64,000 nucleotides of DNA from Microbotryomycetes sp. JL201 (GCA_033819885.1 JAQYUZ010000026.1:1-64000), one strand, 5' to 3'; positions 11,275-24,339 are shown, counted from the first letter of the stretch. Numbers and translations: made by a program. Notes: a model not told the origin generated them from the letters alone.

Positions 11275-14200
11275 TCAACCGGACGTTAGGTGCAGCTTCT
11301 GTGAAAATTCGATACGGCTCAACTCACTCCTGCTTGGATGCGAGGGGAACGAAGGCAAGGCATTGATGGCCCTCGAATCGCGCAAACTCTGGCGGTGCAC
11401 GCCGACGATCGACTCGTTATGGTCGCTCGATGCCGCTTGCGCCAGCTCGCGCTCCATCTGAGCGTTGTTTCGTTTCAAGTCCTTGAGTTCGGATGTAACA
11501 GCGTCATACTGCTTCTGCATATGTGAGACGTCCGACAGCAAGCGTTCCTGCTCCGCCAGAAAGGTACGTCAGCAAGCGAGCGAGTTGTGTTGGACTACAA
11601 TAGCACGCACAACGTTGAGCTCGGCTAGTTCCCGAATCTTGCGTTCCTCGCGCAGAGCATCTTCGACGCGAGTCGGGCTCTCCTTCTTTGCCGGCTGCCG
11701 ATTGGCCCAGGCTTGGCGTCTTTCCGTGTCTCGTTCGTGTTGAAGCTGGAAAAAGGCGCGTGAGCTCTAAAAAGGCCTAAGGAGGACTCGTGCACACACA
11801 TCTTCGACCGTGCGTGTGAGCTGGTCCTTCGCTCGCTCGAGCGTCGTGATACGCGCCTCTCGTTTGTCGCGATCGCTTCGAATGCGATCCATCTCCGCAT
11901 TTTGAAGCCTAAATTATGTTGTCAACAGCGAACAGAGCTATGTTTCAGATTTGGACTGACCGAAGTGCCTCTTCTAAGACACGAACGTGCTCCACGACAG
12001 TTCGTCCGGCCTTTTCCTCGGCCACGGCCAGTCGAGCTTTTGTCGAAGCAAGCTCGGACCGCAAGTCGCCATTTATCTTGTCCAAATCATTCAAAACGGC
12101 GTATTGCTGGTCGACTTGGAGCTCGAGCTTTTGACGTGCTTCCTCAGTTTTGGCGTGCGTGTCTCGCTCGGCTGCGAGCTGCAACTGCACTGCGCTCGTC
12201 TCGCGCCTAGCTGCATCTGTCTCCCGCTTCGACTCGACGGCAGCGTCCTCAAGAACTGAGTACTGAGCCTGAACGTCTGCCATGCGCTTCTCGAGCGTCT
12301 CCCTCTCCTTGAGCATCTTCTCAGACATTTCATTCCGAACAAGCTCGACTCGCAGTTCGTGAGCGTTCTGTTGACGCTCCAGATCCTCGACGGTGAATTC
12401 GAGTGTCTTGACACGAGACGCGAAGACGCTTGCTCGCTTTTCGGATTCTTGGTGCTTGCCCTTGAACTCTATCGCTTCCCGCCGCGCCGACGCTACATCC
12501 GCTTCGTACTTGCTTACTGTCGCCGAAAGAGACGTTTGCAGATTCTCGGCGTCTGCTTTCGCCTTGATCAGCTCTGCTTGTAGACTCTTGACATCAGCTT
12601 CGCGGAACCGGTGCAACTCGGCTATTCGTTCGTGATCGGTCGTCTTTTCTTCGAGTAGATGTTGAAAGTTGGCTGCGTCCATTACAGCCTTTGCCTGAGC
12701 CGCTTCTGCTTTTGACAATTTCTGTCGAGTGTCTGAAAGCTCGCCATTCAGTTTGAGAAGCTGGCCTTCGAGATCTTGAGCTCGTGCCGATGCCTCTTGC
12801 TGTTGAGCCACTGCCGATGCCATGTCTGTCCGAGAGACAAGTCAACTCAAAGGTAACAACTTTCTGCGCTAGATACACTGACCGCGTTGCACCCGAGCAA
12901 GCTCAGAGCTCCTGAATGTCAGATCGGCCTCCAAGGATTTACTGCTTCGTTGCAGCTTGGCGAAGTCGTCGTTCCACCGTTGTCGTTCGCCTTCAAGTAA
13001 CAAAACATGCTTGCGCGCTTTCTCTGTTTCTGTGCCCAGCGCGTCCAATTTATTCTCTAGCGCAGTGGACGCTGCGACGATTCGCGCTTCTTCCCGCTTG
13101 CGATCTTGACGCTCTTCTGACAATTGGCGCTTAAGATCGGTAATCGTCATCAGATTGCTGTCGCGCTCCGAGATGACTCTTTTCCACTCCTCCGTCTTGA
13201 CAGACGTCTGCGACGCGAGTTGGATCTCTTTCGCCTTCCAAGCAACCTGTTCCATTTGCAAAGTCTCGAGCAGCTTGCGTTGGTTGCATTGGGCAGCATC
13301 GAGGTGTGCGATCCTCTCGTCCAAGCTCTTCTTGACCGTGCTGGCTTCGTCGAGCTCTTGCTTGACCGCGCTCAGTTCCGACTCGACCGCAACGAGTCGC
13401 TCTTTCAACTCTGCCTCTCGCTCGACCCCCCGTTGCAATGCCGCGTCACGATCCGCAAGCAGAGTCCTTTCGCCAGCCAACAGCTTTTCTATAGCTGTTT
13501 TCTGAGCTTCCATCGCGGCCGCTGCCTCTTGCAGCCTCTCTCGCTCGGCGGCTTCTCGTTCCGCTTTCTCTTTTGCGTGCGCCAATTCTTGCTCTTTGCG
13601 CTTCATCTCTTCATCACTCCTTGCAGCAGCCAGCAACGGCCTCACCTGCTGGTACAATTTCCACCAAGGCCATTGTCGCAGAGCCAAGTACACTCGCGCA
13701 TTGCGTTGGATTGTCTCGACCGCCGCTGCACGATTTAAAACGCGGTTCGCCTGCCGGCGCACAATGTGTCGACGACACGTAGCTTGAAGACGAGTGACAA
13801 TGTCGGCGAGTCTGTCATCTCTTCGGCCTTCGAGTTCGGCCAAGATGCCGGCTTTGAAAAACACTTTGGTCAAACCAAGTTTGAACGACTGATCGTCGAG
13901 CTCGAGGGCACGTAATATAGTTGAGCAAGCCTCTTTGCCGTCGATGAACGTCGATCGATGAGACGGCACGGAGGGCGCGAGAATGCCAAATCTCCGACGA
14001 AACTCGGCAAATGGCAGGCGGTTCGGATAGCCGATTCGAGCGATGCGGATACCTTCCAGGACACCATTGCACCTCAATTGTGTCAGCACGAGCGGAATAT
14101 CCACAAGGCCAGGTTGCTTTCTGCTGTTTGGCACGATACACCTCACAAAATGTGGTTGTGTCGCATTGAGCTGATTCATGAGCGCTGTCAAATCCTCTTT

Positions 14201-16613
14201 GTGTCGCTGTCCGACCGTCCTGAACGCGCCACGCCTGACTCGTGCGCGTGGACCTTCGACTAAGGCTGTGTCTTGCTCAGCAAACTCTGAGAATAGACCT
14301 GCGATGAACATGTCTTTCGAATTTGCCATAACGGACGCAAGGTTGTCGTTGAGCGGATCTCGGTTTTTTGTGAGCCAGCCATCCGACCGATACTCAACCT
14401 TGCCAGCGTAGTGTGAAATTGTGAAGCCCTGCTCGATCCTGGATGGCGTGTACTTGGCAAAGGCCGGCATTGGTGGTTTCGCCTTGGCCAACGTGTCCAG
14501 TTTTTCCGTAAACTGCGGAGCCTGGCGCGTGAGTATTGTCCTGCTTTGCTATCCTGAACGACTCACCTGCTTGTCAGAGCCTTTCGGCATGAATGTTTCA
14601 TCGTCGAGACAGCTGAGAATGCCCATTGGGTTTGTCGACTCGATCAAGTCGATCGTTGGTTGCAATTCGAGGCCAAAGTTGACAAAGTCCCATGAGATCT
14701 CTTCACGGGCGTACTCTTCTTGCTCGAGCACAAAAGCCTGATGGTTGAAGAATTGTTGCAGTTTCTGATCGGGGATGATATCGTCAGCGCGATCGAGAAA
14801 GCAAGTTATCACGTTGCGCACCTCGTTTGTCAAGTTGATGAGCAGCTGTTCAAAGCCTGTTGATAGTGTGAGATGAGCAACGAGGGCGCCTGAATGAAAC
14901 GAACAACTTCACTGTTGGTCTCGAAAATCTCAAAGCCTGCAATATCGAGCACGCCGATGAACGTCTTTGTCGTGGGTTGTCCGAGCGCCGCGTTTATGAT
15001 GTCGACGATAGCGCCAAACATTTTCTCATATAACGTTTTGCTTAGAGCCGCGAGCTCGTCAGCGACCTGTTTTGGCGAACGCGCTTGCGTGACCCATTCT
15101 CGACCAGCTTTGACTTTTGGCCGCACGAGCGCATTGCCCAATTGACTCTCATTCAGACCGAGCAAGTACGCAATCTTTTCGAGTTGAGCGGGATTGACGA
15201 GGTGGGCTTGTTCAGAGCCTGCTACTTGGACGTTGCCGAGGTGAAGAATGGCGGCGACCACTCTGAAAAGATTATCTTGCTCAGTTGAGGAGAAGCCTAC
15301 GGTTTGGAGCGCGCTCTGCAGATGTGCTTGAGATGAGCTACTGTCATCTCAAATGCGCGCCCGTCTGGGAAAACGCACGCAAAGATGTCGCCACTCGACT
15401 CCGTCGTCGATACCCGCCACCTGGCTTGACGAATGCTTGAGGTATTCGTACAATGCTGCCTCGGGTTCGAGAAGCAATCGTTTTCGTGTGGCAGCGTCCG
15501 CTCCTCGAAGCAGTTGATAAAACACGTGGTAGTTGCGCTCGCCGGGGGCTCGTCCGGTCACTCGAGATTTTTCGAGCAAGTACCAGTCGATATTGGCTCC
15601 AACAATAGCTCCGGCGGCGTTGAAGAAAATGCGTACGAACTTTCCCTGTTTGGAAAAAGGCGATCAGCGGATTGAAGAGGACCGCGCTCGTCGGGCTCGA
15701 CATTTACAAAACGAGACGAGTTATCGTTGCGCATTGTTTGAGCGTTGCCGAATGCTTCCAAGATTGGATTGGCTTCAATGATCTTGCGCTCGAGCTGACC
15801 CAGTCCATTCAGCGCAGGCGTAGCCTCTGCTTGAACCAGTCGGTCGAACGAGGACGAGGCGGGCAAAGAGCCTGATGCGATCGTTGCGAGGTAGTGGATG
15901 ACTTTCTTTGTTGTTTCTGTTTTTCCAGCGCCAGACTCTCCGCTGCCAGAGGAGAGCTATTCAGCCAGAGTTTTTTTGGGGGGGGGGGGCTGTGGCAGCG
16001 CGACTCACGTGACTAGTATGCTCTGACTTTCTCCATGAGCCGTCATCTGTTGCCAAGCCTCCTCAGCGACTGCAAAGACGTGTGGAGGGTTTGCTGATCT
16101 TCGTCCGCGTTTGTATTCTGCAATGACGCTCAGCAGTGTTGAACCCGCAAGGTGTATTGGGTTGACCTACGAGCTACAATGTCGGCAGTGTACAGGGGTA
16201 GTGGTCGGTAAGGGTTGACGGCGACGAGAAACAAGCCAGAGTAAGTCTGGCAGCCCGTATAGCTTGTCAGCAGTGCCAACGCCACCGCCTCGGCTCGCTG
16301 GGACGTACGTAAATTGTCGCTTCCTCGTAGCGCGTTTTTAGGTTGTGCACGACGCTCGCTTCATTGAGAAATGTCAACTCTGCAATGTCGTCGGCGCCAT
16401 CGAACGCTGGCGGGTTGACTCGCGAGAGCTCGACTGAAGGTATTTGGCGGACCTGGTTGGAAAGACGGGAGCGTCAGAGGCGCCTTGCGAGCCCCGAGGC
16501 GATCCATCCTTCTCACAGACTCTCCAGAGTCGAATGCGACGGTGGACATGTCGTGCTCCTCCTTGACGATCCATCCGCGCACAAACCCCTGCGCGGTATC
16601 GGGAACCCATACT
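11275..16613 (-). CDS. Class II myosin heavy chain
   Basis: Conventional myosin that drives the cytokinetic ring. Minus-strand exons run from the SH3-like start ([17 protein letters not shown] at 16613) down to the stop at 11275. The motor shows [31 protein letters not shown], the P-loop [13 protein letters not shown] (split by the intron around 15950-16010), NDNSSRFGKF (switch I), DIAGFEIF (switch II), the relay region and the SH1-like helix [15 protein letters not shown]. Two IQ-like stretches follow ([30 protein letters not shown]), then a coiled-coil tail of roughly 700 residues, which separates it from class I and V myosins. One intron contains a T run and a G run. The true start codon lies upstream in one or more short exons near 16640-16760 that I could not place. 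Confidence 0.9.
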
Positions 16614-16890
16614 CTGTAGTTTATGACGAAGCGAACAGGCGTCAGCGGGCTGTCTGAAGGCTTTCTGTAGCTTTGTTTGTGACAGGCAGCAGGAAAGGGC
16701 GATGCCGAGGCCGTGTACGCTTGCGGGAATGACGCGCGACAGGCTCATTCAACACGGACCGCGCCGAGCATGAGCAGCCAGCCTGCCGAGCACGGCTTTG
16801 GTTGAAGATGGCGCAGCCTTGTTTGGACATGCCGCTTGGGAGTCCTGTCGTCTATATCAAACCCGTGTTGTGGTCGAGGTGGACGCGGTA

Positions 16891-17504
16891 ATGGGCGCGC
16901 GCCCGGCGCGTCCGTCGACTGCATTCAATCGCGCGACTGACCTCGTTTTGGCGCTCCATTCGGCCAGCAACGCAGCCTCCTTGGCCGAATCTGTCGCGGC
17001 CGCCATTACGCGCCCGTGGCTCGTCGCCGGCATCGTCGTCAGAGACGAAAGGCGCACACAGGAGCTCTCGTCCGAACCCTTGGAGAGGACGAACAATGCG
17101 CGTGCAATCATGAACTGGACAGCGAACAAGGTACTATTACAATCACACGACGACCTAAGAGATACCAAGACCACAATGCTGACTGCTAGAAAGCAGTCCA
17201 GGAGGGCAAGAAAAACACGAGAAAGCAGATTCAAGGGTCACGTGCCGGCGAGGCTCGCCACATGTCCGCACGATCAAAGAACAAACATACAGACGAACAG
17301 GTGGAGATCGAGCATGCACGCATTCAGAGAAAAAAGGGACCGACAGTCGTTCCTGTGCGCAATGAATGGGGGCGCAAGAGGAAACAGACCGGTCTCATCG
17401 CACCGCCGACGTCTACATCGCTAGCTGCGCTTGCAGCTCCCGCAGCTCGGCCTCTTCTTCGTCTTCTTCGATCGCTTGCGCCGGTGTCTTGGCTAATGCC
17501 GTGA
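16891..17504 (+). CDS. Small basic hypothetical protein
   Basis: Two exons, 16891-17130 and 17190-17504, join in frame to 184 residues. The 59-nt intron has a good donor (GTACTA) and a CTGAC-type branch site close to the acceptor. The N-terminal half has an Ala/Leu-rich helix (LVLALHSASNAASLAESVAA); the second half is Lys/Arg/Gln-rich (MNWTANKKAVQEGKKNTR, later VEIEHARIQRKKGPTVV). I do not recognise a family. The gene is divergent from myosin II, and its last ~90 bp lie antisense to the final exon of the VPS32 gene, so the end of the frame may be wrong. Confidence 0.35.
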
Positions 17505-18559
17505 TGGCGCCGCGTGTTAGCAACGTGTGCTTGATCAGGACAACGGGGGCAAACGGAAAGGGCTCTCACCTGCTGGTAGCGAAGGAGCATGGATCGGAGC
17601 AGACTCGGCACCTGCAAGTCTCTTGTTGAGCTCTTCCTGTTCCAATTCTGCCAGCTCGTCTGCCAGCTCTTGATCGTCGACCTGCAGACCAAAAAGGGCG
17701 AAAACCGTCTCGGTGAGTGGAATGCGCACTTGGGCCGTCTGCAAGCATCTCACGTCGATGCCCATCCCTGCCGGATTCGAGATGGCTTCCGAGATTTCGT
17801 TGGTGAGCTCGAGCTGATTTCGAACATCGTCCATGGTTGCGTCCACCTTGTCAACGTTACTGTGGCGTCGGGACAAAGGTTAGCTGGCGTCCAAAGGCTG
17901 AGGGATGGCCAATCCGGCTGCGACTGACAGCTTGCCGTGAATGCCCTTGAGTACATCGGCACCCTTTTTCATTGCCTCGAGCGTCTCCTTGTTCATATTG
18001 GCAGACTCGATCGCGTTCACCTGAACAGAGCGAGGACGTCCATGTCTTCAGCGTGACGCCCGCCTGCCCGGAGAGGCAACAGGCACAGCAACATACCTGA
18101 GTAGTCAGTGTCATCTTGCGACCGGCGATACTCTCGAGCTCGTTCTCGTACAGCTTTCGCTGTCGCAGTGCTTGCTTGGCGACTGTGGCGGCGCATCGTT
18201 AGCAGCTGATCCGGTGTCCCTCCTATGCACATGTGTGCGCCGCTTGGAGTGGCTGACTGTCAGCGGCGCGCTCGTCCGCCGTCATCGTCGCGCCGAGTCC
18301 CGAGTCATGCGCTCGCAAGCGTCCATCGCATCTCACTAGCTGCACACGCGAGCACACACACGGTCTATAATGACTGACCATTCGGTTTCGTTGTCGCGTT
18401 GGCCCTCGCTTTGCGCGTTTCGTCTTCAATCTTCTTGGTCAGATGCTCCTCCTTCTTGTCGAGCATCAACAGGTGCTCGCGCAAATTGACAATTGCCTCG
18501 CGCGTAGAGTCCTTTGACGCCGTACCGCGGCCGGTGATGTAAGAGAACCAGCCGCTCAT
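17413..18559 (-). CDS. SNF7: ESCRT-III subunit VPS32/SNF7
   Basis: Main polymer-forming ESCRT-III subunit, working in endosomal vesicle budding and membrane scission. Six exons give 218 residues, the usual family size: 18559-18379, 18182-18097, 18020-17929, 17859-17754, 17681-17570 and 17492-17413. The N-terminus (MSGWFSYITGRGTASKDSTR) leads into the basic helix hairpin (LREHLLMLDKKEEHLTKKIE, then ALRQRKLYENELESIAGRK). Then come VNAIESANMNKETLEAMKKG, GIHGKLNVDKVDATMDDVRN and the acidic C-terminal helices ADELAELEQEELNKRL and EEDEEEAELRELQAQLAM. The last block is the usual MIM2/ALIX-binding type tail. All introns are GT-AG, 69-196 nt. Confidence 0.93.
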
Positions 18560-18905
18560 GGTGGGCTACAGCGTGTGCGCGCGCACCGGCGACGGCGCAA
18601 GTGACGTTCGTTGATTGACCGAGACCGCACGCCTACACGCACAGCACTCGGTACAGCGTCGAGTGGGCGGGATAAATGTGAAGCGTGAACGCAAGTCGTT
18701 GACGACCGGATGTGGGCCGGTGCGGGTCTGGGTCCAAGACGACAACGCCATGGAGCAGTCGTTTGCGCAGTCAGTGATCGGTATTGCAGAAATCCGCTTA
18801 ACAGTAAACAAAGTATCATTCGACGAATGCAAGCCACTACCCAAGTTGTGCGCACTAGGCATGATACTGATAGGCAGTTCAAGCCATTTCGATCGATCCA
18901 CGTTT

Positions 18906-19937
18906 CTACTCTGTCATCTCGAACAAGACAAATTCTGCATCCTTGTCACCGACGTTCTTGAAAGTGAGCGAGCGACCCTCACCCGCCTCTTTGTCAACCT
19001 TGACGAACGCTCCGTCTCCTTCTTCGAGCACCATACCCTCATTTACAGTAACGTGCGCGCCACCATCTGGATACGCTTCTGCGGCAGACACATCTGGTTT
19101 TCTGTAGCCCGACTTCATTGCCAAGTGAATGTAACCCCTGACTGCATCGGCAGCGAGTTCGTGTTTGACTTCCTTGCCTGCCTCGAGCACGCTCGCAAAC
19201 ACGGACAAGTTTGCGTTGATCGGGGTCGGCCCCGACGCGTTGTCTCGCTGATCAACGACTCCGGGAGCGTGTTTGGGTGCGACCACTTTGACGAGCTTGT
19301 TGAGCTTCGACTCTCTTGGAAAGTGACGGTTGTAGTAAGCCGGAGCGAGCTGCCTCTTGCTCGGAACCGCCCAGCATTGCAGAAAGTGTACCCGCTTTGA
19401 CGGGTTACGATTGTATTCAGAGTGCGTGACGCCCGTGCCGGTGGACGTCATTTGAACCTCGTCAGGCTTCATAATTTCCAGGTTGTTGAGCGAGTCCTTG
19501 TGTTCGAGCTCTCCATCGAGAATCAAAGAAAAGATTTCGAATTCTCGGTGCGAATGTGTACCAAAACCTTCCCCCGGCTCAACTCGGTCCTGTATATGGC
19601 CCATCAGATCTTGCGGCTTGGCTATAAAGCCCAAATTAGACTCGGAACGGGACTGACCTCGTTGATGACCCTCAAAGGGCCCCATGACATAAAGTTAGGG
19701 TCTTGGTAAGATGCAAATGACTAGATAGCGTAGTCGCGTACAGCAGTGAGCAAGGATTCGCGTAGCGACAAGAGAAAGCAGTCGCGCAAGAACGTGACCG
19801 AGCTCGTCAGTCTTTGCCTCGACGTAGCACGAACGTCAGAAAGCACTCACAAACGTGTGCGCCGTTTTCAGCCATCCAAGATCGCTGTGTCCTCGGGCAC
19901 CGCTGCGCCGTGGGATGAGTTTGATTGCTGATGACAT
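18906..19937 (-). CDS. Pirin-family bicupin
   Basis: Pirin/YhaK-type cupin protein; relatives are nuclear cofactors or quercetin 2,3-dioxygenases binding a metal through three His and one Glu. Exons 19937-19851, 19720-19658 and 19589-18906 give 277 residues. The joins restore DLGWLKTAHTF-SFASYQDPNFMSWGPLRVINE-DRVEPGEGFGTHSHREFEI. The metal site HSHRE plus the later GTGVTHSE block are intact. A second cupin half follows and the protein ends in VGDKDAEFVLFEMTE. The long opposite-strand frame over 18615-19400 is a shadow. Tandem with VPS32 on the same strand, with 346 bp between. Confidence 0.9.
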
Positions 19938-20237
19938 GGTCGAAGACCTTGAAGTGGGGCCCAAGCAAGTTGCGATAAACACAGATAGAGCGATGGCCAA
20001 GGCAGCAATGAGCGTCAACAGACGAGAAGTCCCTTGAGAAGCCAGTGCACGCGACTTGTGAAGGAGGACAAGCTTGCAAAGGCGAAGCTTGGTTGACCTC
20101 GCGGAAGCCGTCAGCGTGCTTACGCAACGTTGCCTTGCCTTTTCCGAACAAGGCATGATTGGCAACTGGCACCGTTGTCGTCGCGCAGCCTCGAGTTTAC
20201 AACACATCTATGATGAAAGTCACACCTCACACCCAGG

Positions 20238-22041
20238 TTACAGCTGCTTGCACAATGTTCTGCCTCTCGCCACTTGTGCTTTGCACAACGCCGGCTCGAG
20301 CGCACTCGCCACCAGGCTGGCGCACAAGATGCCCAGCGTGTCTGCAAAGCCGACACTGGCCATCTTGAATTCTCTCTCCAGCGCTATACGATCAGTGTCT
20401 CGGTCCGCCCTATCAATTTCTTCCTCCTCGATCGAATCTTCCAATCCGAGCCAATAAAAGCAATTGACGTACGCTGACCCACCCGCCAGGCCCTCACATG
20501 CGACGAGAAGGAACGTCACCCATGTCGCGCCAGCTTCACCGAGCGCGTTCGAGATAATCAAGGTGGACGCCTGGAGCGACGTCAACGCCAACAACCCAAG
20601 TTGAAACAAGGTAGGCAGAGGCAGGAACGGGATTGGGATCGGAGGGAGCCTCAAGATTGACAAACTGCTGCGGGAGATGAACACGAATGACTGGTATACC
20701 AATTGCCACAATCTGTGAACGAGCTCGAGTTGAGCGGATGAGAGCGGCTGCGGCACAGCGTACAAGCTTACGGGTAGTAGTCACGCAACGACTTGATGAT
20801 GAGCGAGAGGACAGGACTCTTTCGGCGGTCGGGGATCTCATAAAGTAGGGTTGGTGCAACGCCGCTGGAAAGCAAGAGTCATTTCAAAATGGCTTGAGCA
20901 TCATGAAGGTCCCGCACCTGTTGATGGTGTATTCTGCCCACAAAGTGATAAACTAATTTGCGTCTCGTTGCTGAACCGATTTCACTCACCGGCAAGATAG
21001 ACTGCGGGCAAGAGCAAGATCAGTTTGCGAACATTTCAAGGCTTCTGCACGGCGCACCAAAGAAAAGCGGCATCATGTAGCGAAACACAAGAGGTCGGGC
21101 GAGATTTACTTTGTCGTGCAAAGACAATGGCGATGTTGTGGCCAAACCTCTAGTGGCTATCGCTCTGTGCGTCTCTCCATGCTGGCGTAGCGCAGCACTG
21201 GAGACGTCATCGCTTTCATCACCGCCCGTCTCTGAGACATCGTCATCGGTTGCGTCGTCTGGCAAAAAGTCATACACGGTAAAAGTCGACTCGGACATGG
21301 CAGAGACGGGCGGGAGCAGGAGAAAGTACGTGAATGACATGCACAGCGGCAGGAACTGTAAAGGAAAAGGATGAGCAAACTCTATTCGACACACAAGCCC
21401 CCATTGACTGACGCAACAGATCAAGAGGCCTGTCCTAACTCCCAGCCCTCGCAGGATCCACCATAAACCGGCTCCGACTAGACCAGCGGCACCCGTCCCG
21501 CTTGCAAACCATCCAACTGCTATGCCACCCAAGTCTGCTCCGGGCACTGCACCGTACACCGTGGAAAGTTGAAGATAGGTCATCTCGCCCAGACCAGAGC
21601 TGAAGCTGGCTATCGCAATCCCAAACAAGCGTGGTACAAGCGTGGCTGATGTGGCGACAATGATAATACCGATGAACGAAATCGCCGAACAACTGACAAT
21701 GCGCTGGCCGTACTGAGCTTCGCCTTTCACGAGGTACGGCCATCCAACTTTGACCAGCAGTGCAGGTGCTATATTGACGAACAAAATTATGCCCTGCAAG
21801 TAGAACTTGTCAGATTGGCTTTGCTTGTCATCTCGTTGTGGCGGACCTTGGGCGTTGAAGCGGCGTCTACCAAGTCGAGCGCGGCAGAGAGGATGACAAC
21901 ATATAGCACATTGTTGAGCAATCCTTCGATGAAGAATGAGCCGCTAAAGGGCAGCATGCGCGGTATATGTTGGCCGACAGCGGACCTCGGGGACATCACG
22001 TGAGCGGCAGGTCGAGGGGGGTATGTAGCAGCTGGGCCCAT
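20238..22041 (-). CDS. BTN1: CLN3/BTN1 (battenin) homologue
   Basis: Polytopic vacuolar/Golgi membrane protein of the CLN3 family, linked to vacuole pH and glycerophosphodiester export. Seven exons give 489 residues: 22041-21847, 21793-21413, 21355-21058, 21001-20990, 20933-20918, 20864-20772 and 20712-20238. Family blocks include FFIEGLLNNVLYVVILSAAL, SSGLGEMTYLQLSTVYG, GWFASGTGAAGLVGAGLWW and AEYTINSGVAPTLLYEIPD. Ten or so hydrophobic segments are visible, with an acidic loop after SESTFTVYDFLPDDATDDD. Exons 4 and 5 are only 12 and 16 nt, and both are needed to read VYLAEYTINS. Divergent from COQ7. Confidence 0.9.
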
Positions 22042-22432
22042 AGGCTTGCACGTGAATAGACGGAGAACGTCACTTTGGGTCCTTTACCGTCTCAACAGGC
22101 TTGTGAACTCGTGTGACGTTCGGGCCGGATCTGCCACAGCACGCAAGGACAGGGACCACAGAGATTGAGGGTCAATTCCTGTATTGTGCTATGACGGCGA
22201 GCTCAGGTAGCATAAGGGTGCGCGCGAATGGTGCTGATGCGATGTGATTGAGGCCGAAAGCGCTCGGGCTCAATTGCTCTCCAACAATACCGAGCCTACG
22301 AGTGCTAACAAGCCCACAGAAGCCAAGCCCAGAGTCTTTTGATAGAACTGAGTGTCACCGGACCATCTGAACCTTCTCAGCGGTCCGCCGATCGTCAATA
22401 CAGTCGCATCAAGCCTGACGGCAGCTACGACC
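22042..22432. promoter_or_regulatory. Divergent promoter region, BTN1 and COQ7
   Basis: The 391 bases between the two start codons carry no supported coding frame. They are AT/GC mixed with no recognised motif and presumably hold both promoters. Confidence 0.45.
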
Positions 22433-23379
22433 ATGACGACAGTCAGACCATTTGCCTCGACATCGCGTCACATTTACAACTGTACCTCTCGTCTGTGCTT
22501 GCAGCCTGCTGTGCGACTACACTCGTCATCAGCAAAACCGCCAGTGTTCTCGCCGCACGGCATCACTTCTGCAGAGACCGAAATCCCGTATGGTGACAGT
22601 CAACATGCTTCATCGGCATACCTGCCACGAGACCCGGCCGAGAAGGCGTATGGCCCTGCCGATCGCACCGTGCCGTCCGACGCCACCCGGACAACTCCGG
22701 CCAATCTCACTCCGAGGCAGAAACAGTTGCTAGAAGAGATCATCAGGGTCGACCAAGCGGGAGAAGTCGGCGCCAATTACATCTACCAAGGGCAGCATGC
22801 CGTGTTCAAACGAGGGAGAGACAAGCGCGTGGCCGACATTGTCCAAGTAAGCGAATGGGCCAACACTTTAGCGCTGCAACTGACATGTGATACCTATTAA
22901 TCAGAACATGTGGGACGGTGAGAAGAAGCACATTGCGACGTTCGACAAGCTCATTACGCAGCACGACATCCGACCAACGGCGCTCTATCCGATGTGGAAG
23001 GTGGCAGGATGGGCCCTAGGAGCAGGAACGGCAATGATGGGCAAGCGCGCCGCAATGGCGTGCACTGAGGCGATTGAAACGGTCATCGGAGAACACTACC
23101 ATTCGTGAGTAACTCAGGGAAAAACTATCTCGGCAATTCGCGCGTTGACGGTGAGCCGTCACCTCTAGGCAAATCCGGGAGCTGGAGGCGAGCCTACCAG
23201 AAGATCATCCGTCCATTCCACTCCTTAAGCAGATCTTGGAAGAGTTCAGGGACGACGAGCTCGATCATCTCGATACTGCCATCGCCAACGAGAGTCAATT
23301 AACACCGCAGTATGCCCTGCTGAGTACCGTCATAGCATCAGGTTGCAGGCTGGCCATTGCGACAGCCAAAAAAATCTAA
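22433..23379 (+). CDS. COQ7: COQ7 demethoxyubiquinone hydroxylase
   Basis: Mitochondrial di-iron monooxygenase for the penultimate step of ubiquinone synthesis. Exons 22433-22846, 22905-23104 and 23169-23379 give 274 residues. The ATG at 22433 starts a Ser/Arg-rich presequence ([19 protein letters not shown]) suited to mitochondrial import. The ferritin-like fold shows the metal-ligand pattern: E in [17 protein letters not shown], the EKKH pair, ETVIGEHYH, and E...DELDH near the C-terminus. The protein ends [13 protein letters not shown], as in fungal homologues. Introns are 58 and 64 nt. Confidence 0.93.
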
Positions 23380-23434
23380 ACTTGTGCCCAGACTTGATGG
23401 AATGCGAGTTCGTGAAAATTCATTGCAAAAGCCG

Positions 23435-24239
23435 CTATGACTGTGCTGCTTCTGGTGTCGGTGGCATCGGCGCCTTTGCTGCCTTTCCCTGCTTCCATGT
23501 TCTGCCAAATTCTGCTGCATGGTCCTTAATGAGGTTGCCCTCGTATGGATTCTCGGCGTCTGGGAAAATAAAAAGTCGCTCTAATCGTTTGTCCCGCAGC
23601 CGATTCTTTGGAAGCATGCCCGAAACTGCTCTCCGGATGATCTGTGAAATAAGATTCATGAATCAGCATTCGTCCACGGTTCAAAGAGTTCGAATGGGGC
23701 GAGCCGGTGGCGAATCCACAAGCTGTTTAGCAAACGCACCTCTTCTGGTCGCTTCTCCATCATAGTAGCGTATGTGATCTCTTTGAGACCACCAGGATAC
23801 ATTGTGTGATGCCTGTAAAGCTTCTGTTCTGCCTTGCGTCCAGTCACTTTGACGTTTCGTGCGTTGGTCACAACGACATAGTCTCCACAGTCGTCTACAA
23901 AAGCGAAGGACAGTCAGCTGGCGTCAGAGCGCTGAATGTATGACGCTTGGACTTGCTCGCTTGATCATAAACGGGCTTGTGCTTGCCCATCAGAACAATT
24001 GCAATCCGCGTTGCCATGCGGCCAAGGACCTGGTCTGTTGCATCGACGCCTCTCCATGTCCTAGCAAAAGCAAGTGCAGTCTGCAAGTGAAGCGCATTAT
24101 GCATGTCGAGCGTGTCAGCCAAAGGACGGGACACAGGATCTGGAAAAGGAAGCAACAGCAGACTTGCATTGCCAACGGTCATGTTGGGCGTTGAGGTATG
24201 CGGCCGTTGCCGTGCGACCTTTGAGATTGCGCGCGACAT
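23435..24239 (-). CDS. MRPL23: Mitochondrial ribosomal protein uL13m (MRPL23 type)
   Basis: Large-subunit protein of the mitochondrial ribosome. Exons 24239-24219 (21 nt), 24080-23945, 23894-23740 and 23641-23435 give 172 residues. The short N-terminal exon (MSRAISK) joins [20 protein letters not shown], followed by [12 protein letters not shown]-type text, [36 protein letters not shown] and the C-terminal [20 protein letters not shown], the uL13 signature. The donor of intron 2 (GTCATA at 23944) is inferred from frame and is the weakest join. Convergent with COQ7; only 55 bp lie between the two stop codons. Confidence 0.9.
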
Positions 24240-24339
24240 TGTGGATGCGTGTGGATGCTGACGGTCAAGAAAGTGAACTGCCGGGCGCGCGTCTTTTGGC
24301 TTCAAAGACGCACTCTCGGGCGCAGCAGTAGCGACCCAT

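Noticed and set aside
18615-19400. 261-residue plus-strand open frame
   Set aside because: It lies opposite the well-conserved pirin exon and has no family features; it is a shadow frame.
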